Source: Arenicola marina (Eukaryota; Annelida; Polychaeta; Arenicolidae). From it: a DNA stretch of 64,000 nt. The notes beneath the pieces were generated by a model. The model did not search any database, was not told the origin of the DNA, and saw only the letters and a program-made list of their open reading frames with translations. This document shows positions 11,478-22,784 of the stretch, one piece after another. A program made the position numbers and the translations under genes. The DNA lies in the NCBI GenBank assembly GCA_964019135.1, contig OZ025258.1, forward strand, positions 35,234,126 to 35,298,125. Direction: 5' to 3'. The stretch's first letter is position 1. Each line of letters opens with the position of its first letter.

Positions 11478-14400
11478 TCTCATTTTGACAACGCAGAGAT
11501 ACAACGCGCCACCCACACGTTATTGATTTGGTCAACGCGTAAGACCGTGGCTTCACAAATAGCTTAGCGATTGTCCTATTTGTTGAGAAGAGAAGGCGAT
11601 GAAAGGGTCCTAGTCTGAGCCGTGACGTTGGCTGTAAATAAGTCTTTCTTGTCATAGTTCATTGAATACCGGTATAGAAAAGCCATCTGCCTCGTGGATG
11701 AAAGGTCAAGGCGACAGGACGACTGGGACTATGACAGCGAGGCATTCTTTCGCCTTCACTTCAGACCCTGTCGAAGCTCGTTTGTACAGGATTGATAGGT
11801 CTGTGGCGCCTGGGCTTACGTGGAAGAGGTGGCCTGGCTTGGGGCTTGGGATGTGGTATGGGATGGGGCTGATATGCAGTGTTGTGGCATGAGTCTTGCA
11901 TGGTGGGTGGCTTGAGAGTGGACTCAAACTGCATCCACTTACTTTACGATAGAACGTAAACGCCCTCATTGGTATTACTAGAGTGGGTTAGATGGTGCTG
12001 TGCTAGACCCGAATAGGCAAAGAAGACGCGATAATAGTGTATTTCGCGAGCTTGGTCCTAACAACTTAAAATTCAGCTTCTGTGTAAATTCATTCGAAGA
12101 GTACATATTGAAATATTTCGGGTGGTTTTGGAAATTATGTGGCTTAGAATCTGGTAATTGTAGGCCTAGCACGTTATAGTCACGAAATCTCCGCAAACAC
12201 GCCCTTCAACTCTGACCGAACGAAGCAGTAACTTTCGAGCCAAGTAGATGCAGGTTTATGTAGATATTCAGACGAATGTGTGTTTCGGAGATAGGAGGTA
12301 ACCAGGAGGTGTTCTATGCGTTGAATTCATAACATCTGGTATCTGGAATAGCGTTGCAACCTGCGATGTTTTATAATTGAACTTTTAACAAAAAAATAGT
12401 ATGACTGCCCGTCTCATGCGCACATCACATCACAAGCTTAAGGGGAACCTACATATACGTCACGAAATGTCGAATTATGGCCTTTGACTATTTTTTGATG
12501 TTTTAACGCGTCATGTGGAACATTGACCAATAATTCTAATACTGCTTCCGGAACAAATGATGAAGTTAACGGACAGTCTCAATTTATGGCGTAATATATC
12601 GGGCTTAATGTGTTGACAGTCTCTTTCGACCAGGAAGGTGGACGATGGAAGACAAGTTGCTGTATTTTGCTTTACTCTCTATAATCCCTGCTTTACTCTC
12701 CATCCATCTTTCTTCTTCATTTCCCAACATCTTACCGCCCTACGTGCAGACACAGTGGTCTCGTTATCACGTCTACGCTGAATTATCCTGTGTTGCCGAA
12801 ACCTTTGCTGAAAATGCAATGCATCAAAAAATGAACTATGTAATTTAAGCAGAGTTATGACCTTCCTACCAATATGGCATACACTTCCATACACCGAGTC
12901 TAACATAGCATAACATAACATAAACCAAGCATCCCATCCAGCCAGGCACAACAAGGTACAGCTTGAAGTATACTATATCAAATAATTCATTGCATATCAA
13001 ATGCTACTTGAACAATAAAAAGGCCCGGGGCATTACTACCAATATTGTCGTCTAGATGTGTTGAAGTTTCTGCGGCCTACCAAGATCACTGGACTTTCAG
13101 TTGGGCTCCATTACCCATTTTTAGTATTTACTGAAATGTATTTTATAATTGTCTTTCCATGCAAACATCTCTTCGTTGGTTTTTTCTATGTGTGCGCAGT
13201 GTCTGCGTTCATCTTACTTTCAGGATTTCTCTATGCTTTGCACCAACATATGGGATCCGGACTCATCTCATAAGCCGTAGTAAAATTGGCACCAGCCTTC
13301 ATTCATCACATTTAGTCTATCAGAGTCCACACTGACCTTGACTTTATTTCGTCGCTTAATGGCATATGACCTTGAGATAAGGCGTGGAGTGGGCGTAGCT
13401 TCCTCGGAGGCTAAGCTGCTTGCAGTTGTCGGATTGCCCTTCCCCAAGGTCACGAGTCTCGTTAGCCTTCCACCTGGAGCTCTAGTGCCATGCTTAATAA
13501 GCTGTCGCCGTGATGGCCTTGGTAAAGGAGGCCACGCTATAGCGGGAGGTAACAATTAGTGGTACGTAGACCGTGTGATAACATACCAGCGACAGCCATA
13601 TGAAAAGAAGTGACGACATAATACAACATAAGTAACAAAGTAAGATGAGAGGAAGCGTCAAAGGTATGAAGCCAGATGCGGTATACGGTACTGTGTAGGA
13701 TTCGGCAAAAGGGAATAAAGCAAAGTGCTAAGATGTATACGAGGAAGAAATGGGTAGAGTGCGGTTGGTGACTGGTTACTGGCGGCTGTTGATTGCCTGG
13801 TGGTAACGCCGCTAAACGTCTCGCCACGACGACTGGCACATAATTTACCTTGGGCGATATATCCACTGGTGAGCGCCATCACACTTCATTTCGCAATGGG
13901 TTTCGCCTGGTCTTTAGCGCCGTAAGCAGAGAACTTTTTTTGTGAGATATGTTTGGCAGGAGCCACCAATATCCCTTGCTGGTAATGATCAACACTCCAG
14001 CAAAAAAGGGCTCAACCATCGTGTGTCTGAAATGAGTCATGTGGCGAGGCGCTTCTTCGCCTGTTCTGTTGACAAACTCGCCCGGGAAGCTAATTACCTG
14101 CCACCAATAAAATACGGAATCCCTAGGTCGGTGCGTGCATGCATTGTCCCGTCATGGAGGGGGAGGGAGCGGGCTTTGGGGGTAACTAAGCGAGCGTAAG
14201 AAAACTCACACTGCTTTGTATTTTGCCTTGAAAACAGTTTTTTGTCTACTTAACGTTACGAATATTTGAATGTGTAGTTTTAAGTAAGGTTGATGAATAC
14301 CTCCCATTGTCCATTGAGAATGCGTGTCACGTTGTTGTTGCAAGGGGCTTCAGTGAAATGGCGAGATAAGTGTTATATCGGGACCATGAGAACAGCATAT

Positions 14401-15024
14401 GTTGCATTTTGCCACGTGATTATCGATAATTGCATCCCTGCAGTGAGCACCGTGACTTACCAACGCAATCATTATTCTGTTTATTAACACTGTAACATAT
14501 TCATATTCACACACAAAATGGAACCATTCATCGATCCGACTAGGAGTTTAGAAGGCGGGGGGGGCGACCGGGGGGAGGGGGGTACTTTGCCTTCTAAAAA
14601 CCTGGGACCCCTGGAGTGGGGGGAGTAAAATGACCAGGGAGGGGAGGGGCGTCTGCTCTTCAGATAGCCGTCATTCCCTTAGCAAAACAGGTTATAGTAC
14701 TCTATAACAGTTCTATAGACAAATTTAGCGAAGTATAGATTCCATATAATACGTAGGGATACCTCTATTAAATAATTGGTTTCTATAGAACGTACATAGA
14801 AATAATATTTCGACATGACTATTTTTTCCTCTCGTAGCCGGTTATGATCAGGTACGTTTGCAGGTTTGTAGATGTACTATTTATGTAAAAGATGTCATGA
14901 AGTTAATCATTTCAAAAGACATCATCACACCCCGTAAGAAAATAACTTACAGAATTTCCATAATAAATAATTCTAAATGTTTGTTTCTATCGAGTTTTTT
15001 GTGGAGTTATAAACGTTTTACCAT
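11478..15024. other. No gene recognised
   Basis: Several open frames of 60-110 codons on both strands (for example 13268-13555 and 13537-13866, minus) overlap one another and lack motifs. 13058-13273 is hydrophobic but has no supported start or splice context. A short ATAAC repeat lies at 12903-12924 and a G-rich block at 14552-14650. Confidence 0.45.
14552..14650 (+). other. G-rich block, possible quadruplex
   Basis: Runs of eight, six, four and six G occur within about 35 bases near 14556-14582, and further runs follow to 14648. This is enough for intramolecular G-quadruplex formation on the plus strand; no function is implied. Confidence 0.5.
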
Positions 15025-15222
15025 TGAGTTTCCATAGATTTTCCAAACGTTTTCCCATAGAGATTTCATTGAATTTCCACAGAGTTTCCATAGGGTTTCC
15101 ATAGAGTTTCCATAGGGTTTCCATAGAGTTTCCATAGGGTTTCCATAGAGTTTCCATAGTGTTTCCATAGAGTTTCCCCAGTGTTTCCATAGAGTTTCCA
15201 TAGTGTTTCCATAGAATTTCCT
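15025..15222. repeat. 11-bp minisatellite (GTTTCCATAGA)
   Basis: About 17 copies of GTTTCCATAG with A, G or T as the eleventh base. The left edge (15000-15070) is decayed and the core (15080-15215) nearly uniform. Three units make 33 bases, so two minus-strand frames stay open and read as METLWKLYGN repeats; there is no other sign of coding. Confidence 0.95.
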
Positions 15223-16618
15223 TTAGTCCGGGGTGCCAAAGTCCGGTTTCCACACCTTTTACACCAGAAATGAAGTACCGGTTTAAAATAAATGAAAAGC
15301 CATCCATATTTAACTCTATTATTGCATACATAAGCTGTTAGCACCATCTGAAAGGAATATAACCCACACCAAAAATAGAAGTAGAACGTGGATCTCAGAA
15401 ATGTTTCTTGTATGAATGCGACAGGATTTCACTGGAGAATAGGTTTACAAGGGGAGCGTCTGTGGCGGGGATGGCAAAGCTTGACGTCCCTTGGCGACAC
15501 AACAGACAATCCCCCGACATGAAGGTCAAGTTCGCTGGGACTTCCTGGGATCCCATTGTGTGTGCTTACATAGAAATGGACCATAGCTGCCAGTATTGCT
15601 TGAAAGCAGCCAGCCGCCAAAAAGCTAGACTGCCCGAGTCTACATCAAAGATGTATTTCTGTGCGCGTGTCTATTTAATAAGTGGAAGTTACCTGTGCCC
15701 ATTCATTGTCACATGCCGACGGGCTAAATATGGTACAAGGTCTTCAAGCTGGCTATTTTGGATTTTTTATGAAAGGAAGCGCAGGCCATCTCAGGTTGGT
15801 TTATTGGGTCACGCACAATGACCAATGACCGAGTGACGTAGCACAAACCGACCGCATCAAGGATATTTGTGAGATAGAGGCCCACTTTTGTTACTACAGA
15901 GTATGTTATTACTGGGGAAGGGTGAGGTTACAAATTAGCGACTTAAGGGTCAACCCTAACCTTATAACCCCTCCGCAGAAAAACTAAGGGTGGTCGGTGA
16001 ATAGGGGTGGGGGGGGGGGGGTAAACAAAGTTGATCCACACCACCTTGGGAGCATAGATATTGCGTTGACGCTGAAATGGTGCACAAACCATTGTCTGCA
16101 CAAATACGCTGCAAGTCAATCCACCTTACTCGTCCTTCCAAACTAATAAATGCTAAGAACAAAATACCATAATACAACCTATGAACCGATCAATACAAAT
16201 TCGGCGTCCGTCATCAAATTAATGCAAATTAAAGTGACAAAACAAGGCAAAAATGCAGAGAAGACGAATAAGTGTACGCATCTAATGTGCCATTTACGTA
16301 AGAGTTTTTGCCGTTAGTTTTGTCTTCTTCTTGCTCAATTCTAATCATGTTCAGGTCGCAAGGCTTTCCCACGATTGACTACGAAATAATCATTGCCATG
16401 ATATATTTAAAGTATAATTTGACATGTTGCATATGTTGCACAAAGGCAATGCACCAAACTAATCGCCCTAGACACACAGGATTCAATTGCATTATACTTC
16501 TACCGTATACAATTTAATGTTTAAAACTGTGATAGAACGGTTCTTGAAAGTCATCATAAAGACAGATCCAGAAAACATGGAATCTGCGAAAGCAGAGGTC
16601 TGGAAATATGTCTGCACC
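15223..16618. other. No gene recognised
   Basis: Positions 15408-15821 are open for 137 codons on the plus strand but match nothing I recognise and have no splice or promoter context. A G-run lies at 16009-16021. Confidence 0.4.
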
Positions 16619-16665
16619 GCCCCCCCCCCCCCCCCCGCCCCCAACACACACACACACGCACACAC
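16619..16665. repeat. C-run plus CA dinucleotide repeat
   Basis: About 18 C followed by CCCCAACACACACACACGCA and further CA units. Confidence 0.95.
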
Positions 16666-16705
16666 TTATGTAACAAGAATCTAATACATGTGTAATGTGA
16701 ATAGG

Positions 16706-16890
16706 TAATGCCTGTGGTTCAACGCGTCCACCTCAGGGTGCTTCGTCACCCAAGGTCGAGATGAAGGTGTAGATTAGTAACCTAGGTAATTGGCATGACA
16801 GCTGTAGCCACGACGCTGTTGATTACACCCGTCTAATGGGCGGACATCCCGAATAGCGAGGCCACGTGGCCCGCATAACGGCATGGGAAC
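16706..16890 (+). mobile_element. Probable tRNA-derived SINE, decayed
   Basis: GTGGTTCAACGCGTCCACCT at 16713-16732 resembles the D-arm and anticodon region of tRNA-derived SINE heads, followed by CAGGGTGC and a poor B-box (GGTCGAGATG). Downstream is TAATGGGCGGAC and then GAGGCCACGTGGCCC, which resembles the body of common invertebrate SINE tails from memory. Ends and duplications were not found. Confidence 0.4.
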
Positions 16891-17765
16891 ATATGCCATG
16901 GAGGTGTGCAGTCATGTCCTCGGGTATATGTACGATTGTATATAATCTTACCCGCGATTCTCAAGGTCGGCGTAAATACATAAGGGAGAATGACACGGCC
17001 TCATATTATCGCTCGGGCGACGACCGGCCGCCACACGATGGGTAACCACCGAACTCCTTCACCTTGGCCATCCAGACACTCTCCGTCCAGTGTCCTCCCT
17101 ATGCTTTTACCGAGCCCGCTATGCTATATACAAATACACCTCCATCCACCTTCCCATCCAACAATCTACTCTCCACTTCTCTATTCACTTCGCCGCGGGA
17201 ACCCCACTCCCTCCCCCCACCACCCACATCGTACCTGTTCCATCCATCGCTTCATACCACTGCTGCTCACGCCACCCTCTCCCTACGATACAGCGCACCG
17301 CCCCCCCCCCCCGACCCCCCTTCTCCCCATCTCGCCTTTCGTTCACCCCACTCCATCTTACTTATAATACCTGGACAGCACGGGTGCTTTATAACGGTGA
17401 ATAACATTCCGTGTTTCCCAGGGAGGTCAGCTGCCATTAGGCGAAATGGCATTGGTATTACAACCCCCCGTCGGCATGGAAACGGCATTTCACCGGTGGT
17501 CCTTCAACCACCGGGAATTACCAGTGTGTGTATGAGGGGGGGAGGGGGGTGGGGGGCGCATGTGCATATGTCGAGTCGCTATTCAGCGACTACTTCCGCT
17601 GCATGTGCTGTGCAGTTATCGTCATTATCAACTTCAAGGGTTCGTGGCAACACATTATATAGCTACTTAATTTATGCCATTTTGGTCGCGAGGTAGCGAG
17701 TTCGGCTTTTGCCCACGGCTCTATCTGGCCAGCATAAAAAGCGGGCTGGCAGGGGGAAAACTTGA
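16891..17765. other. C-rich low-complexity sequence, no gene
   Basis: 16990-17400 is strongly C-rich with proline- and serine-rich open frames in all three plus frames, which is what such composition gives by chance. A C-run lies at 17301-17318 and a G-rich stretch at 17536-17558. Confidence 0.5.
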
Positions 17766-17950
17766 GTGAAAACATTAGGAAAACTTCAACTTCATGTTCG
17801 CTAGGGAAACACTGAGAAAACTTCGAGATATTCGATAGGGAATCACTGAGAAAACTTCAAGATATTCGCTTAGGAAACACCGGAAAAACACTGGGAAAAG
17901 ATATTTGCTAAGAAAACAGAGAACACTTTAAGATATTTGCTGAGGAAAAT
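17766..17950. repeat. Imperfect tandem repeat, roughly 50-bp period
   Basis: Four or five decayed copies built from GAGAAAACTTCAAGATATTCG, shortened here to its core AAAACTTCAAGATATT, and GGAAACACTG. It runs directly into the first GGGAAGTTCGGCA motif at 17952. Confidence 0.7.
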
Positions 17951-18957
17951 TGGGAAGTTCGGCACCCAAATCCCTTTCTGCTCGCCCGCTTCACAACCAC
18001 AGTTACCATTTATTCAACAGCAGTTTCGCGGCAAAGGGCGTACACTTCGCCTACTTCATACGTACATTTGAGGTTGTGTGTACACGCTAAGTGCTGTAAA
18101 AGCGCTTCAGTAATGCCTAAGTTGTAGGTGGTGTCATTTGTAGCATATGCGGGGAAGTTCGGCAGGTAGTGCGGGGAAGTTCGGCAGGTAGGGTAATGAC
18201 ATTCTCTCAGTTAATCTAGCCGCAGCTCGCATGCCTATCTTTATTATCAGGAGAATGCACGAATTACTTATAGTTAATTTATACAAGCAGAGGTCGTAGC
18301 GTTTAGCATGGACTTGTAAATGTCTTTGTGGTCGATGGGATTTTGAGCGGTGCCATCTAGCGATGGAGTGGCAAACTTCGCAGCGCCCTCTGACGGTCTG
18401 TCTCTAGTGGCGCGCTCTATTGGCAAATAATAACGTTAATTCAAGACGTAAGCTGGTACCACCGCTAAAATGAGCGAGCGAGGTGGCCCGGCGCCAAGCT
18501 ATGCAACAACGTACACAGTACAAGCAGATATGGGGAAGTTCGGCAGGCATGGAGGGGAAGTTTTTCGTTATTTTCATTGATTATGCGAATTACGTTTGAC
18601 CTACAAATGGAGAAACCTTATCTAGGAATCTTAATATACAAATAGGATACAATCCGGATCTCGTATAAGGTAGCTGAGAGTGAGAAATGGTCGAAATGGT
18701 GACAGTAGCAGAGTTTAGCTTTCAACTTTTCAAATATCAGCAAGGACAGGAATTGGCGGGAAAAGTGACACGCCTACATTAGCTTATGTATATTCATTAG
18801 TTAGCAGTTATCAATTTTTATTTACCTATGCTTTAGACATCATATAATTATTGTAGAAACTAAATTATCAGGAAAAATTAGTATCTAGTTAGCCAATTAA
18901 AAGAAATGGGCTAAAATTAAAACCTGCCGAACTTCCCCTACCTGCCGAACTTATGGC
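17951..18957. mobile_element. Candidate non-autonomous transposon marked by GAAGTTCGGCAGG motifs
   Basis: GGGGAAGTTCGGCAGGTAG occurs twice in tandem, 22 bases apart, at 18151-18190. Single copies lie at 17952 (ends GGCACC) and 18532. It is inverted twice at 18922-18950, as CCTGCCGAACTTCCCC and CCTGCCGAACTT. Doubled motifs at both ends in inverted orientation, plus an internal copy, is the layout of transposase-binding sites in pogo-like elements such as the one at 53340-56230. No coding sequence is visible. A target duplication could not be fixed, so the exact ends are uncertain. Confidence 0.5.
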
Positions 18958-19068
18958 CCGTACCTTATCTGGCCAAGCGACAATAGAACTGCCCGTAAAA
19001 TGATGATATTCACTCATATTGACGAGACATACGGCTGATCAAGTTGTAAGAAATGCTGTCATAACAGA

Positions 19069-19326
19069 AAATCAACCCGTGTCTCCCTTGTTACCTTCCC
19101 CCTTTGAACTATGAATGTAAACTCAATACGTGCCTCCATTGTTACGTTTCCCCTCTGAACCATGAATCTAAAATCAACCCGTGCCTCCCTTGTTACGTTT
19201 CCCCTCTGAACCATGAATGTAAAATCAACCAGTGCCTCCCTTGTTACGTTTCCCCTCTAAACCATGAATGTAAAATCAACCAGTGCCTCCCTTGTTACGT
19301 TCCCCCTCTGAACCATGAATGTAAAC
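19069..19326. repeat. 51-bp tandem repeat, about five copies
   Basis: Unit contains GAACCATGAATGTAAAATCA, then CCAGTGCCTCCCTTGTTACG and TTTCCCCTCT. The period is 51 bases, so a plus-strand frame stays open as a 17-residue repeat with two cysteines (CLPCYV). There is no other coding evidence. Confidence 0.95.
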
Positions 19327-19859
19327 TTTTTAACCAGTTAAAGTATGGTTTTCCCGCTTCGGGGCACGCGTTATATTAGGAGACGTATCTCCAGGCTACA
19401 TTCTTCCATTATGATCGCACTTTCGGTTGGATTACGCAATCGCTTAAAGGGTTTCATATTATTCTGCTGAAGAGGCAGTCGCGCCCTCCGACTCCATGGA
19501 AGTTGCCGTGCGCGAAGGCGGATGCCCCAAAACCCACTTACTGCAAACCAACGTAAGGACGTCTGGAGCAAAAGCGTCTCAAGTGGCTTAATATTAGCTT
19601 GGCACGCTCAGGGTTAGTATGCGTGACTTCACAGGGAACATTCGCACCCTGATATCATGCCAGACCTGCCTTCCGACATCATCTGACCATAAAAGCGCTC
19701 CCTTCATTCATAGCGGCGTATGATGTCGGCGCGTGCGCTAATGGAGTTAATGAGGACACCAAGAGCTGATTAGTCTCATTGGCAAGATTTATCCCTGTCT
19801 CGCCACGAAAGCTCAAAATATTATCCTGCACATTTTGCCACCTACATTGGCGGCGATAC
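19327..19859. other. No gene recognised between two tandem repeats
   Basis: Unique-looking sequence, with no supported gene or RNA. Confidence 0.5.
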
Positions 19860-21449
19860 AAGAATATCCCAGACAGTCTGACATCCGGGAATATCCCAGA
19901 CAGTCTGACATCCGGGACATCAAATCTGATTACTGAGACTCTCAGTCTGATGTCTACGCACATCAGCCAGGACACCCAGTCTGATGTCCGACACACCCAG
20001 TCTGATATGCGGGACACCCAGCCTGATATGCGGGACACCCAGTCTGATACCCAGCACAACCAGCCTGATATGCGGGACACCCAGTCTGATACCCGGGACA
20101 ACCAGTCTGATATTCGGGACACCCAATCTGATATGCGGCACACCCAGTCTGATATCCGGAACACCAAGCCTGATATCCGGGACACCCAGTCTGATACCCG
20201 GGACACCTAGTCTGATATGCGGCACACCCAGTCTGATATCCGGAACACCAAGCCTGAAACCCGGGACATCCAGTCTGATACCCGGGACACCCAGCCTGAT
20301 ACCCGGGACATCCAGTCTGATATCCGGGACACCCAGTCTGATATCCGGGACACCCAGTCTGATACCCGGGACACCCAGTCTGATACCCGGGACATCCAGT
20401 CTGATATCCGGGACACCCAGTCTGATATCCGGGACACCCAGTCTGATACCCGGGACATCCAGTCTGCTATCCGGGACACCCAGCCTGATACCCGGGACAT
20501 CCAGTCTGATACCCGGGACACCCAGTCTGATACCCGGGACGCCCAGTCTGATACCCGGGACACCCAGTCTGATACCCGGGACACCCAGTCTGATACCCGG
20601 GACACCCAGTCTGATACCCGGGACACCCAGTCTGATACCCGGGACACCCAGTCTGATACCCGGGACACCCAGTCTGATACCCGGGACATCCAGTCTGATA
20701 CCCGGGACACCCAGTCTGATACCCGGGACACCCAGTCTGATACCCGGGACACCCAGTCTGATACCCGGGACATCCAGTCTGATACCCGGGACACCCAGTC
20801 TGATACCCGGGACACCCAGTCTGATACCCGGGACACCCAGTCTGATACCCGGGACACCCAGTCTGATACCCGGGACACCCAGTCTGATACCCGGGACACC
20901 CAGTCTGATATCCGGCACACCCAGCCTGATACCCGGGACACCCAGTCTGATACCCGGGACGCCCAGTCTGATACCCGGGACACCCAGTCTGATACCCGGG
21001 ACACCCAGTCTGATACCCGGGACACCCAGTCTGATACCCGGGACACCCAGTCTGATACCCGGGACATCCAGTCTGATACCCGGGACACCCAGTCTGATAC
21101 CCGGGACACCCAGTCTGATACCCGGGACACCCAGTCTGATACCCGGGACACCCAGTCTGATACCCGGGACACCCAGTCTGATACCCGGGACACCCAGTCT
21201 GATACCCGGGACACCCAGTCTGATACCCGGGACACCCAGTCTGATACCCGGGACACCCAGTCTGATACCCGGGACACCCAGTCTGATACCCGGGACACCC
21301 AGTCTGATACCCGGGACACCCAGTCTGATACCCGGGACACCCAGTCTGATATCCGGCACACCCAGCCTGATATCCGGCACACCCAGTCTGATACACGGGA
21401 CACCCAGTCTGATACCCGGGACACCCAGTCTGATACCCGGGCCACCCAG
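19860..21449. repeat. 21-bp minisatellite, block 1 (about 75 units)
   Basis: The unit begins GATACCCGGGACACCCAGT and is 21 bases long. The left edge (19860-20320) is degenerate, with ATGCGG, ATGTCC and ATTCGG variants and a 27-bp doubled GAATATCCCAGACAGTCTGA. From about 20520 the units are nearly identical. Each unit carries a CpG inside CCCGGG. Because 21 is a multiple of three and the unit lacks stops in five of six frames, very long open frames appear on both strands as heptapeptide repeats (SDTRDTQ, LIPGTPS, GIRLGVP, RVSDWVS, YQTGCPG). I do not call any of these a gene. Confidence 0.97.
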
Positions 21450-21683
21450 GCTTAGATAGCGTGCACAGGAGAGGAGACAAGTCGCATGAAATAAAGTGGA
21501 GACAAAATCCTTGATTTTTATAAGCTGAAGACAAATAATGTGATTCTAAACGGCGCACATCTTTTATGAAGCTGCCTGGAAGAGGAAATATCATCAAAAA
21601 GTCAAGTTGGTGACCAAACAGAGACATATGTAACGAATTTTGAACAACATTGAAGGTAAATTTGCGGCATCACAGCGGTGGCC

Positions 21684-22763
21684 ATGGGTAACCGATCAAG
21701 CATGACAAGTGGTTTGCTGGGCAGTTGGCTCCTGCTGGCGCTATTGACCCTCCACATAGCTGCCTGGTCCTCGGCCCCGCAGCGGATTACTCAACGTCCT
21801 GCACACCTGGGAGACATGAAACTGACAACCGACATACGCTGGCTTGCCTTGTGTTTGACTGCCAACCGAGGTCGGCTGCACCGGCGCCTGTACGAACCGG
21901 TCATGGTCAAGACGCCGTGCAAGGCTCAGATGGCATACCTGCTACTGGTGCTACTGGCAGCTGGCGACGTGGAGATGAATCCCGGACCCTATGGCAACAG
22001 CAGTCCGGTAAAAAGACCCGTTACTAGACAATCTACGCTATCCCAAAACACTTCTGGAGCACTGAATATAGATTCTCCTCCCCAACCCACTCTGCTTGAC
22101 GTCATCACTGAAATCAAGGGCCTGCGAACAGACTTCAACGGCCGAATTGATTCCATGGAGACAGCATTGTCAAAGCAAATTGAAGAATTGGAAGTTAAAA
22201 ACAAGTAATTAAAAGTCGAAATGGTGGGTTTACGCGAAATTAACGATGATTTGGCGACCAAGTTAGACGACTTAGAAAATCGTTCGCGCCGCTCTAACCT
22301 GATCTTCGTCGGCATTCCTGAAGAGAGAGGAGAGACGCCCGAACAATGTGAAGCCGCACTGACGGAACAAGTACAAAGAAAGCTGGAGCTGACGGCCCCA
22401 CTACATCTGGAACGCGCGCATCGCCTGGGACGAGCCAAACCGGGGGAACCGAGGAGGGTGATTGCGGCGTTCCGGTCAAGCAAAGAAAAGGACACCATCC
22501 TGAGAGAAGCAAGAAAGCGGAAACCCGAGGGCCTCTTTATCCAGGAGGACTTCAGTTTAAGGGTGAGAGAAGCGAGAAATGGCCTGAAGGCACCCCTGGT
22601 AAAATGTAAGGAAAGCAAGTTAAAAGCCTTCCTTCAGTTTGACAAATTGATTGTGGAAAATTCCGAAGGCATGAGAAATACTTTCGGTTTCGACCTGAAA
22701 CTTAAGAAGGTGATACCGATAAAGAAATTATTTACATTTCCCTCTGTCCCAGAAGATAAATAG
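21684..22763 (+). pseudogene. LINE ORF1: signal-like N-terminus, 2A peptide, RRM-like domain
   Basis: The start is chosen at 21684 because GCCATGGGT is a strong initiation context and the protein opens with a signal-peptide-like segment, MGNRSSMTSGLLGSWLLL then ALLTLHIAAWSSA. A second hydrophobic run (AYLLLVLLAAG) leads straight into DVEMNPGP, the 2A ribosome-skipping motif, with the skip expected after Gly101. Residues from about 150 form a coiled-coil-like stretch. From about 195 there is an L1 ORF1p-like nucleic-acid-binding domain (ENRSRRSNLIFVGIPEE, ERAHRLG, VIAAFRSSKEKDTILREARK). The frame is continuous for 359 codons except for one TAA at 22206-22208. Known LINEs of sea urchins and other marine invertebrates carry 2A peptides at this place. 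Here it would separate a secretory or membrane-directed N-terminus from the RNA-binding part. Confidence 0.85.
21963..21989 (+). other. 2A ribosome-skipping peptide (GDVEMNPGP)
   Basis: GDVEMNPGP matches the D(V/I)ExNPGP consensus completely. It is preceded by a hydrophobic stretch, as in the dual signal-sequence/2A peptides described in echinoderms. Activity is inferred from the motif. Confidence 0.9.
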
Positions 22764-22784
22764 TAGATTGGCCAGGCCGCAGGT

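Noticed and set aside
12645-13273. Hydrophobic open frames resembling membrane proteins
   Set aside because: Short, pyrimidine-rich sequence gives hydrophobic residues by composition; no family or exon structure found.
15408-15821. 137-codon plus-strand frame
   Set aside because: No recognisable motif, no splice or promoter context, and overlapped by a minus-strand frame of similar quality.
17064-17696. 210-codon plus-strand frame
   Set aside because: Runs across C-rich low-complexity DNA with equal frames in the other phases.
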